A DNA stretch of 64,000 nt from Campylobacterales bacterium (GTDB taxonomy: Bacteria; Campylobacterota; Campylobacteria; Campylobacterales; Sulfurospirillaceae). Position numbers and translations under genes: made by a program. Positions 11,711 to 19,244 of the stretch are shown here, piece after piece. The first letter of the stretch is position 1. Every line of letters starts with the position of its first letter. The stretch is taken from the NCBI GenBank assembly GCA_016930915.1, contig JAFGFU010000025.1, forward strand, positions 1 through 64,000, in the 5' to 3' direction. The notes beneath the pieces are model-generated. The model ran no database searches. It was not told where the DNA came from and was given only the letters and a program-made list of their open reading frames with translations.

Positions 11711-11972
11711 AATTACTGTTTCCCTCATCCTCACTAATTTCACCATTTTGCATCGCTTCGGCGATTTCATTGTACGCTTCGATACTTGATTCTGCCTCTT
11801 CCTTACTAATCTTATTCATGGCAAATCCTACGTGAATAAGTACATAATCACCCACATTCACAGGCTCAGAAATTAAATCCAACGTCACTTGGCGCTTAAC
11901 ACCCATAGTATCCACGGTTGCATAATTATTTTCGTCGATTTCAACGACTTTAGAAGGTATAGATAAACACAT
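11703..11972 (-). CDS. hypC: Hydrogenase maturation chaperone HypC
   Basis: Small chaperone that carries iron with HypD and binds the hydrogenase large-subunit precursor. It begins MCLSIPSKV, with the essential N-terminal cysteine (Cys2), then has an OB-like core with GVKRQVTLDLI and VGDYVLIHVGFAM. At 89 residues it is normal; the acidic tail is typical. It lies 2 bases after hypB and overlaps hypD by 8 bases, so translation is probably coupled. Confidence 0.96.
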   Translation of the reverse strand: MCLSIPSKVVEIDENNYATVDTMGVKRQVTLDLISEPVNVGDYVLIHVGFAMNKISKEEAESSIEAYNEIAEAMQNGEISEDEGNSNYA

Positions 11973-11974
11973 AA

Positions 11975-12832
11975 TTACCTCAATGCTTTTTTCATTTTTA
12001 AATAATTAACCCACTGATCAATCCCTTTGCCAGACTTACTGTCTATTTCAATGACATCCACCTTTGGATTGAGTTTGCGCGCCTCACGAATCGCTTTTTC
12101 AATACTAAAATCAAAATACGGCAATAAATCACATTTGGTAATCAAAAAGAGGTCTGCACTTCGAAACATCACAGGGTATTTGGCAGGTTTGTCATCACCT
12201 TCAGGAACAGAGAGCAACACAACATTGAGATGACTTCCAACATCGTAACTGGCTGGACAAACCAGATTGCCCACGTTTTCGATAAAGACAACATCCAGTC
12301 CATCGATGGGTAAATGATGAAGCCCTTCATGCACCATAAACGCATCTAAATGACACGCTTGACCTGTTGAAATTTGATGCGCAGGAGCACCCTTCGCAAT
12401 GATACGATCGGCATCTTGATTGGTCTCCAAATCACCTTCAATGACACCTAATTTAATTTGATTTGTCTCAATCGTTGCCTCAAGAAGTGTTGTTTTTCCA
12501 CTGCCTGGACTACTCATAAGATTGATTGCCAAAACACCATGCTCTTCAAAATGCTTTCTATTGTGTGCTGCTTGTGTATCATTAGCATCTAAAATCTTAG
12601 TAATCACCGCAATGGTTTTTTTATCATTAAGCTGAGGATTAGCATGAATCTCATCGTGATGCTTGTGTTCATGATGATTGTGATCATGCGCATGTGGATG
12701 CTCGTGATGCGTATGATCATCATGATCGTGAGAATGTTCGTGATGCGTATGATCATCATGATCGTGAGAATGTTCGTGCGTATGCGCAGACCATTGAGTA
12801 GGAGTGATTGAACAACCGCAATCTTTACACAT
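11975..12832 (-). CDS. hypB: Hydrogenase nickel-incorporation GTPase HypB with His-rich N-terminus
   Basis: GTPase that delivers nickel with HypA. The N-terminus carries CxxCGC (CKDCGC near residue 2), followed by about 50 residues made mostly of His, Asp and Glu, a probable nickel store. The G domain follows: P-loop SSPGSGKTTL near residue 107, EGDLETNQDADRI, and ENVGNLVCPA with the metal-site cysteine, then TKCDLLPY as a G4-like motif. The His region contains a perfect 36-bp tandem duplication. It is first in hypBCDEA; a TATAAT box lies upstream on this strand. Confidence 0.96.
   Translation of the reverse strand: MCKDCGCSITPTQWSAHTHEHSHDHDDHTHHEHSHDHDDHTHHEHPHAHDHNHHEHKHHDEIHANPQLNDKKTIAVITKILDANDTQAAHNRKHFEEHGVLAINLMSSPGSGKTTLLEATIETNQIKLGVIEGDLETNQDADRIIAKGAPAHQISTGQACHLDAFMVHEGLHHLPIDGLDVVFIENVGNLVCPASYDVGSHLNVVLLSVPEGDDKPAKYPVMFRSADLFLITKCDLLPYFDFSIEKAIREARKLNPKVDVIEIDSKSGKGIDQWVNYLKMKKALR
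12702..12773. repeat. hypB: Tandem 2 x 36-bp repeat in hypB
   Basis: Two identical 36-bp units (12702-12737 and 12738-12773) that each encode the same 12-residue His/Asp block. As 36 is a multiple of three, gain or loss of a unit keeps the frame and changes the number of metal-binding residues. Confidence 0.9.
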
Positions 12833-12858
12833 GTTGTAAGTCCTTTATTTTTTTCTTT

Positions 12859-12864
12859 ATTATA
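12859..12864 (-). promoter_or_regulatory. -10 box upstream of hypB
   Basis: On the minus strand the bases read TATAAT within TTCTATAATAAAG, about 27 bases before the hypB ATG. No good -35 is seen, which is common in Campylobacterota. About 21 bases further upstream is CTAAAAAAAG (12886-12895), also present upstream of hydA. Confidence 0.5.
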
Positions 12865-12929
12865 GAATAACTCTTTAAATACGAGCTAAAAAAAGAAGTT
12901 TCTTAGTTATTTTTAGGAAAAATGCTCGC

Positions 12930-13613
12930 ATGAAGATAAGAACTAATGCATGTATTTTTTGTGGACATACAAAACTCTATGAAGTTTCTTCATCTCAGTC
13001 TCGTTGTGCTATGTGCAAACGAACATTTAGCCACATTAAATATGCCAAAAAAATAGAAGTACTAAAATGTTTTCTTGCCGATAAAAGTGCACACGAATGT
13101 GCAATGCATTTGAGTTTAAACTATTTGACAGTTTCTAAAATATATCACACACTACGCTTATTGCTCATAGAATATTTAGAGTCACTCTATACCAAACACT
13201 CTCAAACATTTTCACAGTACGATGAATACTATTTTCTTCCTACATGTAAAAAGAAAAAAACAAAGTATCTTTTCGATGCCATTGGTATTTTAGCCATACT
13301 TTATGACACGCATGTCTACACACTACTACTTCCAGACCAATTTGCACACTTGCGAGACCTTGAAGAAGATGCCATAGAGAAAGAAACGTACGCTCGTTTT
13401 TTACATCAGCATAAAGTTGCCCATTATGAAAGTTTTCATACGCCCATCAATCGTTTTTGGATTTTTTTGGAAACGTGGATGGAACATTTTAAAGGAATAA
13501 AAAGAGAAAAATTTATCTACTATCTTAAAGAAGCCGAGTTTAAATTTAATTACACACCAGAAGCACAACGCTCCATTTTAGAAGCGTTGTGGCAAAAAAA
13601 TCTTTACATGTAA
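12930..13613 (+). CDS. IS1595/IS1016-type transposase-like protein, probably domesticated
   Basis: 227 residues. A zinc ribbon opens the protein (CIFCGH near residue 8 and CAMCKRTF near residue 27), then a helix-turn-helix-like stretch (KSAHECAMHLSLNYLTVSKIY), then a reduced DDE-like region: YDEYYFLP near residue 98, and a C-terminal INRFWIFLETWMEHFKGI...FIYYLKEAEFKFN block that strongly resembles IS1595-family transposases. In those enzymes the block usually contains an ENFW or similar acidic residue; here the site reads INRFW, so the third catalytic acid seems lost. No terminal inverted repeats or target duplication are seen. It lies alone on plus between hypB and nikR, so a regulatory DNA-binding role in the hydrogenase region is possible but unproven. 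Confidence 0.65.
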   Translation: MKIRTNACIFCGHTKLYEVSSSQSRCAMCKRTFSHIKYAKKIEVLKCFLADKSAHECAMHLSLNYLTVSKIYHTLRLLLIEYLESLYTKHSQTFSQYDEYYFLPTCKKKKTKYLFDAIGILAILYDTHVYTLLLPDQFAHLRDLEEDAIEKETYARFLHQHKVAHYESFHTPINRFWIFLETWMEHFKGIKREKFIYYLKEAEFKFNYTPEAQRSILEALWQKNLYM

Positions 13614-13614
13614 A
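13603..13614. repeat. TTTACATGTAAA palindrome, copy 5
   Basis: Supplies the last codons and TAA stop of the transposase-like gene (LYM-stop) at its convergent junction with nikR; 14-bp form. Confidence 0.95.
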
Positions 13615-13616
13615 GA

Positions 13617-14030
13617 TTATGACGCAGGAATAGACGCTTCTACTAATTTACAAAACTTCACACCTTTAAGACCACCGATTTTTTGAGCAAAATCTTTAAC
13701 ATCAGGCACTTTTCCTGTAACCATGACGGTTTCTAAACAGTTTTCATGACTCACATGCACATGGGTATTGCACATAATATGAATTTTTGCATCGTGTTGA
13801 ATCTCTAATATTTTTTGAACCAACTCGTTTTGATGATGGGTGTAAATCATTGTCAAAACACCAATTACATCGCTGTTATCATCTTGCCAATCGTCTTTGA
13901 CAATCTTTTCACGAATCAAATCTCGTGTAAATTCACTGCGTGAAGCATAGCCTTGTGCATCTACTTTTTTATCTAGCTCTTCTAGCAATTTTTCAGGTAA
14001 AGAGACGCTAAAGCGAATTATTTTATCCAT
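13617..14030 (-). CDS. nikR: Nickel-responsive regulator NikR
   Basis: Ribbon-helix-helix repressor/activator that senses nickel. Residues 4-45 form the DNA-binding part ([28 protein letters not shown]). The C-terminal ACT-like domain has the four high-affinity nickel ligands with exact family spacing: His79, His90, His92 and Cys98. At 137 residues it is normal length. Its place among hydrogenase maturation genes suggests it controls nickel supply or hydrogenase expression here. No canonical NikR operator could be assigned by eye. Confidence 0.93.
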   Translation of the reverse strand: MDKIIRFSVSLPEKLLEELDKKVDAQGYASRSEFTRDLIREKIVKDDWQDDNSDVIGVLTMIYTHHQNELVQKILEIQHDAKIHIMCNTHVHVSHENCLETVMVTGKVPDVKDFAQKIGGLKGVKFCKLVEASIPAS

Positions 14031-14115
14031 TATTTTATCCTTGTGATTTCTGTTTATTCTAGTCTTCCTATTCTTTAAAATGTGAAAGAAAAAAAGATTA
14101 ATATTTTAATTCTAA

Positions 14116-16332
14116 CTAATGTGTACTTTTTTGTAACACTTTATAGAGTTGTCCAGCACAAACTCCTCCATCATTAATGGCAACCTGATGCGGAAAATAG
14201 AGTGTTTCGTTACTTTTATTCATCAGTTGCTCTAATAATGTGCGGTTTTGAAACACACCACCTGCTATAACTTTTTTCTGAGAATACTTTGAAGAGACTT
14301 CAAAGAAGATATAGACCAAAGTATTGAGAAATTTTGAAGCAATTAACGAAGGCTCTTTATCCTCTAACATTTGGAGGAACATTGGCTTATAGAGAATTTT
14401 TTTATCTTCAAAATGAACCGTATAATGTTCTTGAATACGCTCATCATACAAACTCTCCAATAGTAAACCGCTCTCTCCATCATAACTAATACGCTCATGC
14501 ATACCACATAAAACGGCTACAGCATCAAAAAGTCTACCTACAGAAGAGCATAATGGACTATTTATTTTTTTGGTATAAACCTGTTTGAGTCTTTTAAGTG
14601 ATGACTCATCAAAATAATTACACAACACAGCATCGGCATCAGTCCCTAAAACATCCCATAGAAGTGACGCTAAAATGCGTTTGGTATCTTTAATACTTGC
14701 ATCGCCACCTAAGAGTAAAAATGGCTCAAAATAGGCCACACGCTCATAGGTATCTGTGTTACACAGTAAAAATTCACCGCCCCAAATTGTACCATCATCT
14801 CCATAACCCGTCCCATCCCATGCAATACCTAACACCGTTTCATCTAATGCGTATTCACACATAACAGAGAGAATATGAGCATAATGGTGTTGCACAAATA
14901 CACACGGAATGGTCTGTTTTTTTGCCCATTGTGTTGAAAAATAATAAGGATGCATATCCGCAACAATGAGTTCAGGTTCAAAATCATAAAATTCTTTGAA
15001 GCGCTCTAGCATTGCTTCAAAAAGCTCACACGAGGCTATCGTATCTAAATCACCAATATACGGACTGATAATCATTTGATGGTTCAAATAAATTGCAATG
15101 GCATTTTTTTGGTGCGCACCCACACAAAGGATATTTCGATCATCTGTGCTCTTAAGACGAAAACTTTGTGGTGCCATGCCCCGTGATGAACGCATCACAA
15201 TGCGTTTATTTTCCACATACTGAAGCACACTATCATCACTCGAGTTAACAATGTCTCGGTTGTAATCTAAATAATAGTCCACGACATGACTCAGTTTATT
15301 TACCAGAGTTTTTGCTTCATAAATAATAGGCTCACCCGAGAGATTCGCACTGGTTGCTACAATAGGTTTTTTGAGGTACTCAAACAAAATAACATGTAAA
15401 GGTGTGTAAGGTAAGAAAACCCCTAACCTATCAAGTTTTGGAGCTACATTGGGGGCAATCAGTCTGCTCTTCTTATTTTGCTTCACCAAAACAATAGGAC
15501 GCAAAAGAGAGCAAATACCCTCTTTTTCATGATGCGTAAGTTCACACACCTCTTCAATGGCATCTAAATTTTTAAACATCACAGCAAAGGGCTTTGAAGG
15601 TCTTTTTTTTCGCTCTCGCAAACGTTCTACCACAGCAGCATTGCTTGCATCGCATACTAAGTGAAAACCACCCATACCTTTCATGGCAACAATATTTCCC
15701 GAACGAATTAATGCAGCCAAATGTTGCAAGGCTTGCTCATCAGTTGCAATAACTTTCCCTGAGATAGAGCGTAAAAAGAGTGTAGGCCCACACGTTGAAC
15801 AACTAATGGGTTGTGCATGGTAACGTCTATCAAGAGGATTGGTATATTCACTCTGACACGCATCACACATCACAAAAGGAGCCATAGAGGTATTGGGTCT
15901 ATCGTAAGGAACCGTTTTAATAATAGAGTAGCGAGGACCACAGTTGGTACAATTGATAAAAAAATAGTGATACCGTCGATTATGTGGGTCATGCAGTTCT
16001 TTTAAACAATCATCACATAAAGACATATCGGGCAAAACCAAAGAAGACTTATTTTTTCCTTCTTCACTATGATGAATTTCAAAGTGCTTATCATTTTTAC
16101 ATGTAAGCGCTTCTTTGGAGAAAAAATCAATACGAGCCAATGGAGGAAGTTCTCTAAACAAAGCCAATTCAAATGACTCTAAGCTCTCTTTAGAACCTTC
16201 AACCTCAATATTCACACCTTTTTCATTATTTAAAACAAAACCACTTAAGGCATGACGCAGGGCTAAGGCATAGACAAAAGGGCGAAAACCAACCCCTTGT
16301 ACCATACCTTCAATACAATAAAGCAAACGCAT
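14116..16332 (-). CDS. hypF: Carbamoyltransferase HypF
   Basis: Makes the carbamoyl group used by HypE from carbamoyl phosphate and ATP. Domains in order: acylphosphatase (GMVQGVGFRPFVY near residue 9), two zinc fingers (CDDC...CTNCGP, CDAC...CSTCGP, about residues 105-190), YrdC-like domain (RKKRPSKPFAVM, ATSANLSGEP) and a Kae1-like carbamoyltransferase domain (HHYAH near residue 483, WDGTGYGDDG, AGGVFQNRTL). The 738 residues are typical. I choose the ATG at 16332 (MRLLYCIEG), one base after the hydE stop, over a TTG at 16344. It is translated right after hydE. Confidence 0.95.
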   Translation of the reverse strand: MRLLYCIEGMVQGVGFRPFVYALALRHALSGFVLNNEKGVNIEVEGSKESLESFELALFRELPPLARIDFFSKEALTCKNDKHFEIHHSEEGKNKSSLVLPDMSLCDDCLKELHDPHNRRYHYFFINCTNCGPRYSIIKTVPYDRPNTSMAPFVMCDACQSEYTNPLDRRYHAQPISCSTCGPTLFLRSISGKVIATDEQALQHLAALIRSGNIVAMKGMGGFHLVCDASNAAVVERLRERKKRPSKPFAVMFKNLDAIEEVCELTHHEKEGICSLLRPIVLVKQNKKSRLIAPNVAPKLDRLGVFLPYTPLHVILFEYLKKPIVATSANLSGEPIIYEAKTLVNKLSHVVDYYLDYNRDIVNSSDDSVLQYVENKRIVMRSSRGMAPQSFRLKSTDDRNILCVGAHQKNAIAIYLNHQMIISPYIGDLDTIASCELFEAMLERFKEFYDFEPELIVADMHPYYFSTQWAKKQTIPCVFVQHHYAHILSVMCEYALDETVLGIAWDGTGYGDDGTIWGGEFLLCNTDTYERVAYFEPFLLLGGDASIKDTKRILASLLWDVLGTDADAVLCNYFDESSLKRLKQVYTKKINSPLCSSVGRLFDAVAVLCGMHERISYDGESGLLLESLYDERIQEHYTVHFEDKKILYKPMFLQMLEDKEPSLIASKFLNTLVYIFFEVSSKYSQKKVIAGGVFQNRTLLEQLMNKSNETLYFPHQVAINDGGVCAGQLYKVLQKSTH

Positions 16333-16333
16333 G

Positions 16334-17998
16334 TTACTGATCAATGGGCAATTCCCGATTAAAACAAATCGTATGATTAGGTTTTAGATTTTTACAAACC
16401 ATTTCACTTAAGCGTTTATACCCCAAGAAAGCGCCTCCTAATGCAATATTTTTTGCAGATAAATTTTCACGATGTGCATCAGCAGTATCGGTAATAAAAT
16501 ACGCTAAACTTTCCATATAACCAAAACTGAGTGTATTATCATCCGTACCTGCAAGTTTATAACTTATACCACTGCGTACAAATCTGACATAATCAAAATC
16601 AGCACTCAGCGCATCCTCTTTTTCAAGATAATAATCAATACGAGGGCCTTTCTCACCACCATAATCTTCTGCATTTTCAATCAATTGCTCTGCAGCACCC
16701 TCAAATGTCTTACTTAAGCCCAAAACAACAGAAACGATTGCCCATAAAGTATAAATATTTTTAGGAACATCTTGAGGAATTGGTGTATTGATTGCACACG
16801 TATAAACATGCGCAAACTGCTCTTTATAATTTTGAATTAAACGTCTAGCACTTTCACCACTTTGCTCAATCCGCGCAAACAATTCCGCAAATGAAACAGG
16901 CACAGGAAAGCTTACTAGATTTAACATTCCATGTTCTTTAGAATAGTGCATAATACGATCATCATGCATTTTACTCAAATAAAAACACGTTGATTCAAGA
17001 TCAAAAAGCTGGTGTTCTTGCATTAAAGAAACAAAAGAGGCATGCGAAGGTTCATCAAATTTTTTTAAACTCTCTTTGAGTTCTTTTGACGCGTAATGGG
17101 TACCATTTAAAAGTAAAATAGTTCCATTTTCAAGAACACTAACACGCAAAGGTTCACTGTTGCCTTCAACACTTTCTGCGATAACGCAATACTTTGTTTT
17201 ACATGTAGGAGTAGCTGTTCTAAAAAGAAAGAAAACACCTTTTTCAAAAAGTTTTTTACAAAGCTGATACAACAACAAATCATCAAACAAGCGCATAAAA
17301 ACTCGTTTTTGCTCTAAAATACCTTTTTGCTCATACAAAGCATTCACTTTAAAACGAATCGCAGGACGCTCTAATGAAGCCAATGCCTTCATCTCATTTT
17401 CTTGACACACTACCATTCGTTCAACCACGCTCAAATCTGTGGCAATTACCTCGAAATCATTAACATGCTGAGCATTTTCTATTTTTCCAATACTATAAGA
17501 ACTATTACGTGTTTGAATCGTAATGATTTCACCCCCTGCTATCAGGGTAGCTACACGTTCATACATATTTTCATAGTCTAAAGTATTCTTTACATGTAAA
17601 AGCTCTTGATCATTTTCAAAAAGGGATGTAGAACTGTTTTCAAGGGGCTGGGTAAAAGGGAAAAGATACATTTTTGAATCTGCATTATCAACCAAAGCCA
17701 ACTGCTTAGGTGTAAAAGTAATAGGTGCAACCATAAGGGGCAATACTTCTTCATCCAAAGGAAAATCTTCAACCACTTCCACACTCGAAGATTTAAAAAA
17801 AATGGATAAAGGAAGCGATGTCGAGAGATAATCCGCAAAAGCACCTAAACGACTCTCTTCATCATCAACATAAAGGGTCACAATAGAATCTTTACGAAGA
17901 ATTTTATGTGTTATGTTAAAATCAACGGCAATTTCTTTAAGCAAACTCTCTAAAACACCATTTTTTGAAACATAATTAAAATTAAAGGCTAAAATCAT
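16334..17998 (-). CDS. hydE: HydE-type hydrogenase operon protein, HypF-like but degenerate
   Basis: 555 residues; function unknown. It occupies the place of hydE in Wolinella/Helicobacter-type hydABCDE operons. By eye it follows HypF along its length: an N-terminal acylphosphatase-sized segment (VTLYVDDEESRLGAF...), a segment YERVATLIAGGEIITI like the start of the HypF YrdC domain, RPAIRFKV like RPSKPFAV, and a C-terminus IALGGAFLGYKRLSEM like HypF AGGVFQNRTLLEQL. It lacks the zinc-finger cysteines and the HxxxH metal motif of HypF. The ATG at 17998 overlaps the hydD stop as ATGA; the frame extends 5 codons further up. A scaffold or chaperone role is inference. Confidence 0.7.
   Translation of the reverse strand: MILAFNFNYVSKNGVLESLLKEIAVDFNITHKILRKDSIVTLYVDDEESRLGAFADYLSTSLPLSIFFKSSSVEVVEDFPLDEEVLPLMVAPITFTPKQLALVDNADSKMYLFPFTQPLENSSTSLFENDQELLHVKNTLDYENMYERVATLIAGGEIITIQTRNSSYSIGKIENAQHVNDFEVIATDLSVVERMVVCQENEMKALASLERPAIRFKVNALYEQKGILEQKRVFMRLFDDLLLYQLCKKLFEKGVFFLFRTATPTCKTKYCVIAESVEGNSEPLRVSVLENGTILLLNGTHYASKELKESLKKFDEPSHASFVSLMQEHQLFDLESTCFYLSKMHDDRIMHYSKEHGMLNLVSFPVPVSFAELFARIEQSGESARRLIQNYKEQFAHVYTCAINTPIPQDVPKNIYTLWAIVSVVLGLSKTFEGAAEQLIENAEDYGGEKGPRIDYYLEKEDALSADFDYVRFVRSGISYKLAGTDDNTLSFGYMESLAYFITDTADAHRENLSAKNIALGGAFLGYKRLSEMVCKNLKPNHTICFNRELPIDQ
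17589..17600. repeat. TTTACATGTAAA palindrome, copy 6
   Basis: Inside hydE, read as LHVK. No further exact copy occurs until 24879. Confidence 0.95.
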
Positions 17999-18534
17999 CG
18001 CTCCTCCAAACAAGATACATCAGCGACACTTTGAATGTCAATCTCTTTTACTTGCTGATACGAAAATCCCAATTCATTTAAATGCTTGAGCAATGTTGCT
18101 TCCATAATTTCACTGCCTTTTAAAACAGCTGGCGTCATTTTAAGCGTTGTATCATCAATAACTTGGGGAATTATACCTACAATTTTTGTGGGAGGACGGT
18201 CTCCTACAAGATCCATCATGGAAAGCGTTTGAAGCATCTCAACCTCATGTACACTCCCTTGCCATGTAATAGAACTTGGAACATTTTCAAAATCAAAGAA
18301 GTAAACATCTCCTATTTTTCCATCGCGTGCATCAACACAATCAAGAACAATAAGGTAGTCATATTCAGCAATAATGGGAATTAATCTCTCAGCAAGCGTA
18401 CCACCATCAATAAAGGTAAGGGTATGTTCATCTGAAGAAAACGCATACTTTTGTTCAACAAGGCGGCAAAGATGAACTCCGACACCCTCGTCGGAGAACA
18501 TCACATTGCCAATGCCTAAAACCAATACTTTCAA
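17995..18534 (-). CDS. hydD: Hydrogenase maturation protease HydD
   Basis: HybD/HyaD-family endopeptidase that removes the C-terminal tail of the large subunit after nickel insertion. Family features: VLGIGNVMFSDEGVGVHL at the N-terminus with the first nickel-sensing acidic residue (SDEG), LDCVDARDG near residue 64 with the second, and SVHEVEMLQTL near residue 94 with the conserved histidine. The 179 residues fit. The start appears to be a TTG at 18534, because no ATG precedes the conserved KVLVLGIGN. It lies 12 bases after hydC and overlaps hydE as ATGA. Confidence 0.93.
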   Translation of the reverse strand: MKVLVLGIGNVMFSDEGVGVHLCRLVEQKYAFSSDEHTLTFIDGGTLAERLIPIIAEYDYLIVLDCVDARDGKIGDVYFFDFENVPSSITWQGSVHEVEMLQTLSMMDLVGDRPPTKIVGIIPQVIDDTTLKMTPAVLKGSEIMEATLLKHLNELGFSYQQVKEIDIQSVADVSCLEER

Positions 18535-18546
18535 TTCAAGGCTCTC

Positions 18547-19224
18547 TTAGTGCTTATGGTCGTTTTTAAGAAACTTATAACCACTAATAATAGAATCCAT
18601 TGCACCTTCTTTACCCATAATAGAGTTAAACATTGCTAAGTACATATGAATTGGTAAAAAGATTAAAATTCCCCACATAAAGATATGGTGAATCTGTCTT
18701 ACCATCGCCAAACCGCCCATCATCGCTTCAAGTGGACGCATATAGTCATACAAGAAAAGACCAATACCTCCACCTTGATAACAATGTACATACAAAATGA
18801 GTCCTGTTAAACACAAGACAAAAATCATCACATACAATCCTACATACGCAGCAAATTGTAATGGATTATACACACCTCTCATATGAGGATGTTCCCCCAT
18901 AAAAAGGTAATACTTGATTTGTTTAATCCATATCGTTGGACTTAAACAATCAAGAAGTGAAATCCTCTCTTTTGAACTAATTCGGTCAAAAAAGAAGAGG
19001 TAAGTTTTAAAGATTGTAATTGCAATCAATAAAAAACCAAAAATTTCATGCCACATTCTAAACTTTGCATTTAAGAATAAAATTGGCTCATCTGAAGCTT
19101 CGGGTGTAATAAAACCATAGGTAATATAAAAACCTGTAACAGTCAATACAACCATTGCAACTGCTCTTAGCCAGTGCGTCCAACGAAGGCCAGCCGAGAA
19201 TTCAAATTCCATATTTCTTTTCAT
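18547..19224 (-). CDS. hydC: Hydrogenase cytochrome b subunit HydC
   Basis: Membrane di-haem cytochrome b of the HyaC/HydC family that anchors HydAB and passes electrons to the quinone pool. Four to five hydrophobic segments are visible, with family histidines in GLRWTHWLRAVAM near residue 16, MWHEIFGFLLI near residue 60, VRQIHHIFMWGI near residue 180 and FLPIHMYLAMF. I place the start at the ATG at 19224, which has a strong AGAGGAG ribosome site; the longer frame would overlap hydB. Part of hydABCDE. Confidence 0.93.
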   Translation of the reverse strand: MKRNMEFEFSAGLRWTHWLRAVAMVVLTVTGFYITYGFITPEASDEPILFLNAKFRMWHEIFGFLLIAITIFKTYLFFFDRISSKERISLLDCLSPTIWIKQIKYYLFMGEHPHMRGVYNPLQFAAYVGLYVMIFVLCLTGLILYVHCYQGGGIGLFLYDYMRPLEAMMGGLAMVRQIHHIFMWGILIFLPIHMYLAMFNSIMGKEGAMDSIISGYKFLKNDHKH

Positions 19225-19244
19225 ATTAGACTCCTCTTTGGCGT

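Noticed and set aside
12660-12780. Short direct repeats resembling a CRISPR array
   Set aside because: The units are contiguous, without spacers, in frame, and encode the His-rich part of HypB.
12930-13613. Complete insertion sequence
   Set aside because: No terminal inverted repeats or target-site duplication could be found around the gene, and an expected catalytic residue is replaced.
16334-17998. HydE as a frameshifted or decayed hypF pseudogene
   Set aside because: The frame is open over 555 codons with an ATGA start overlap and tight coupling to hypF; it is a maintained gene even if catalytic motifs are missing.
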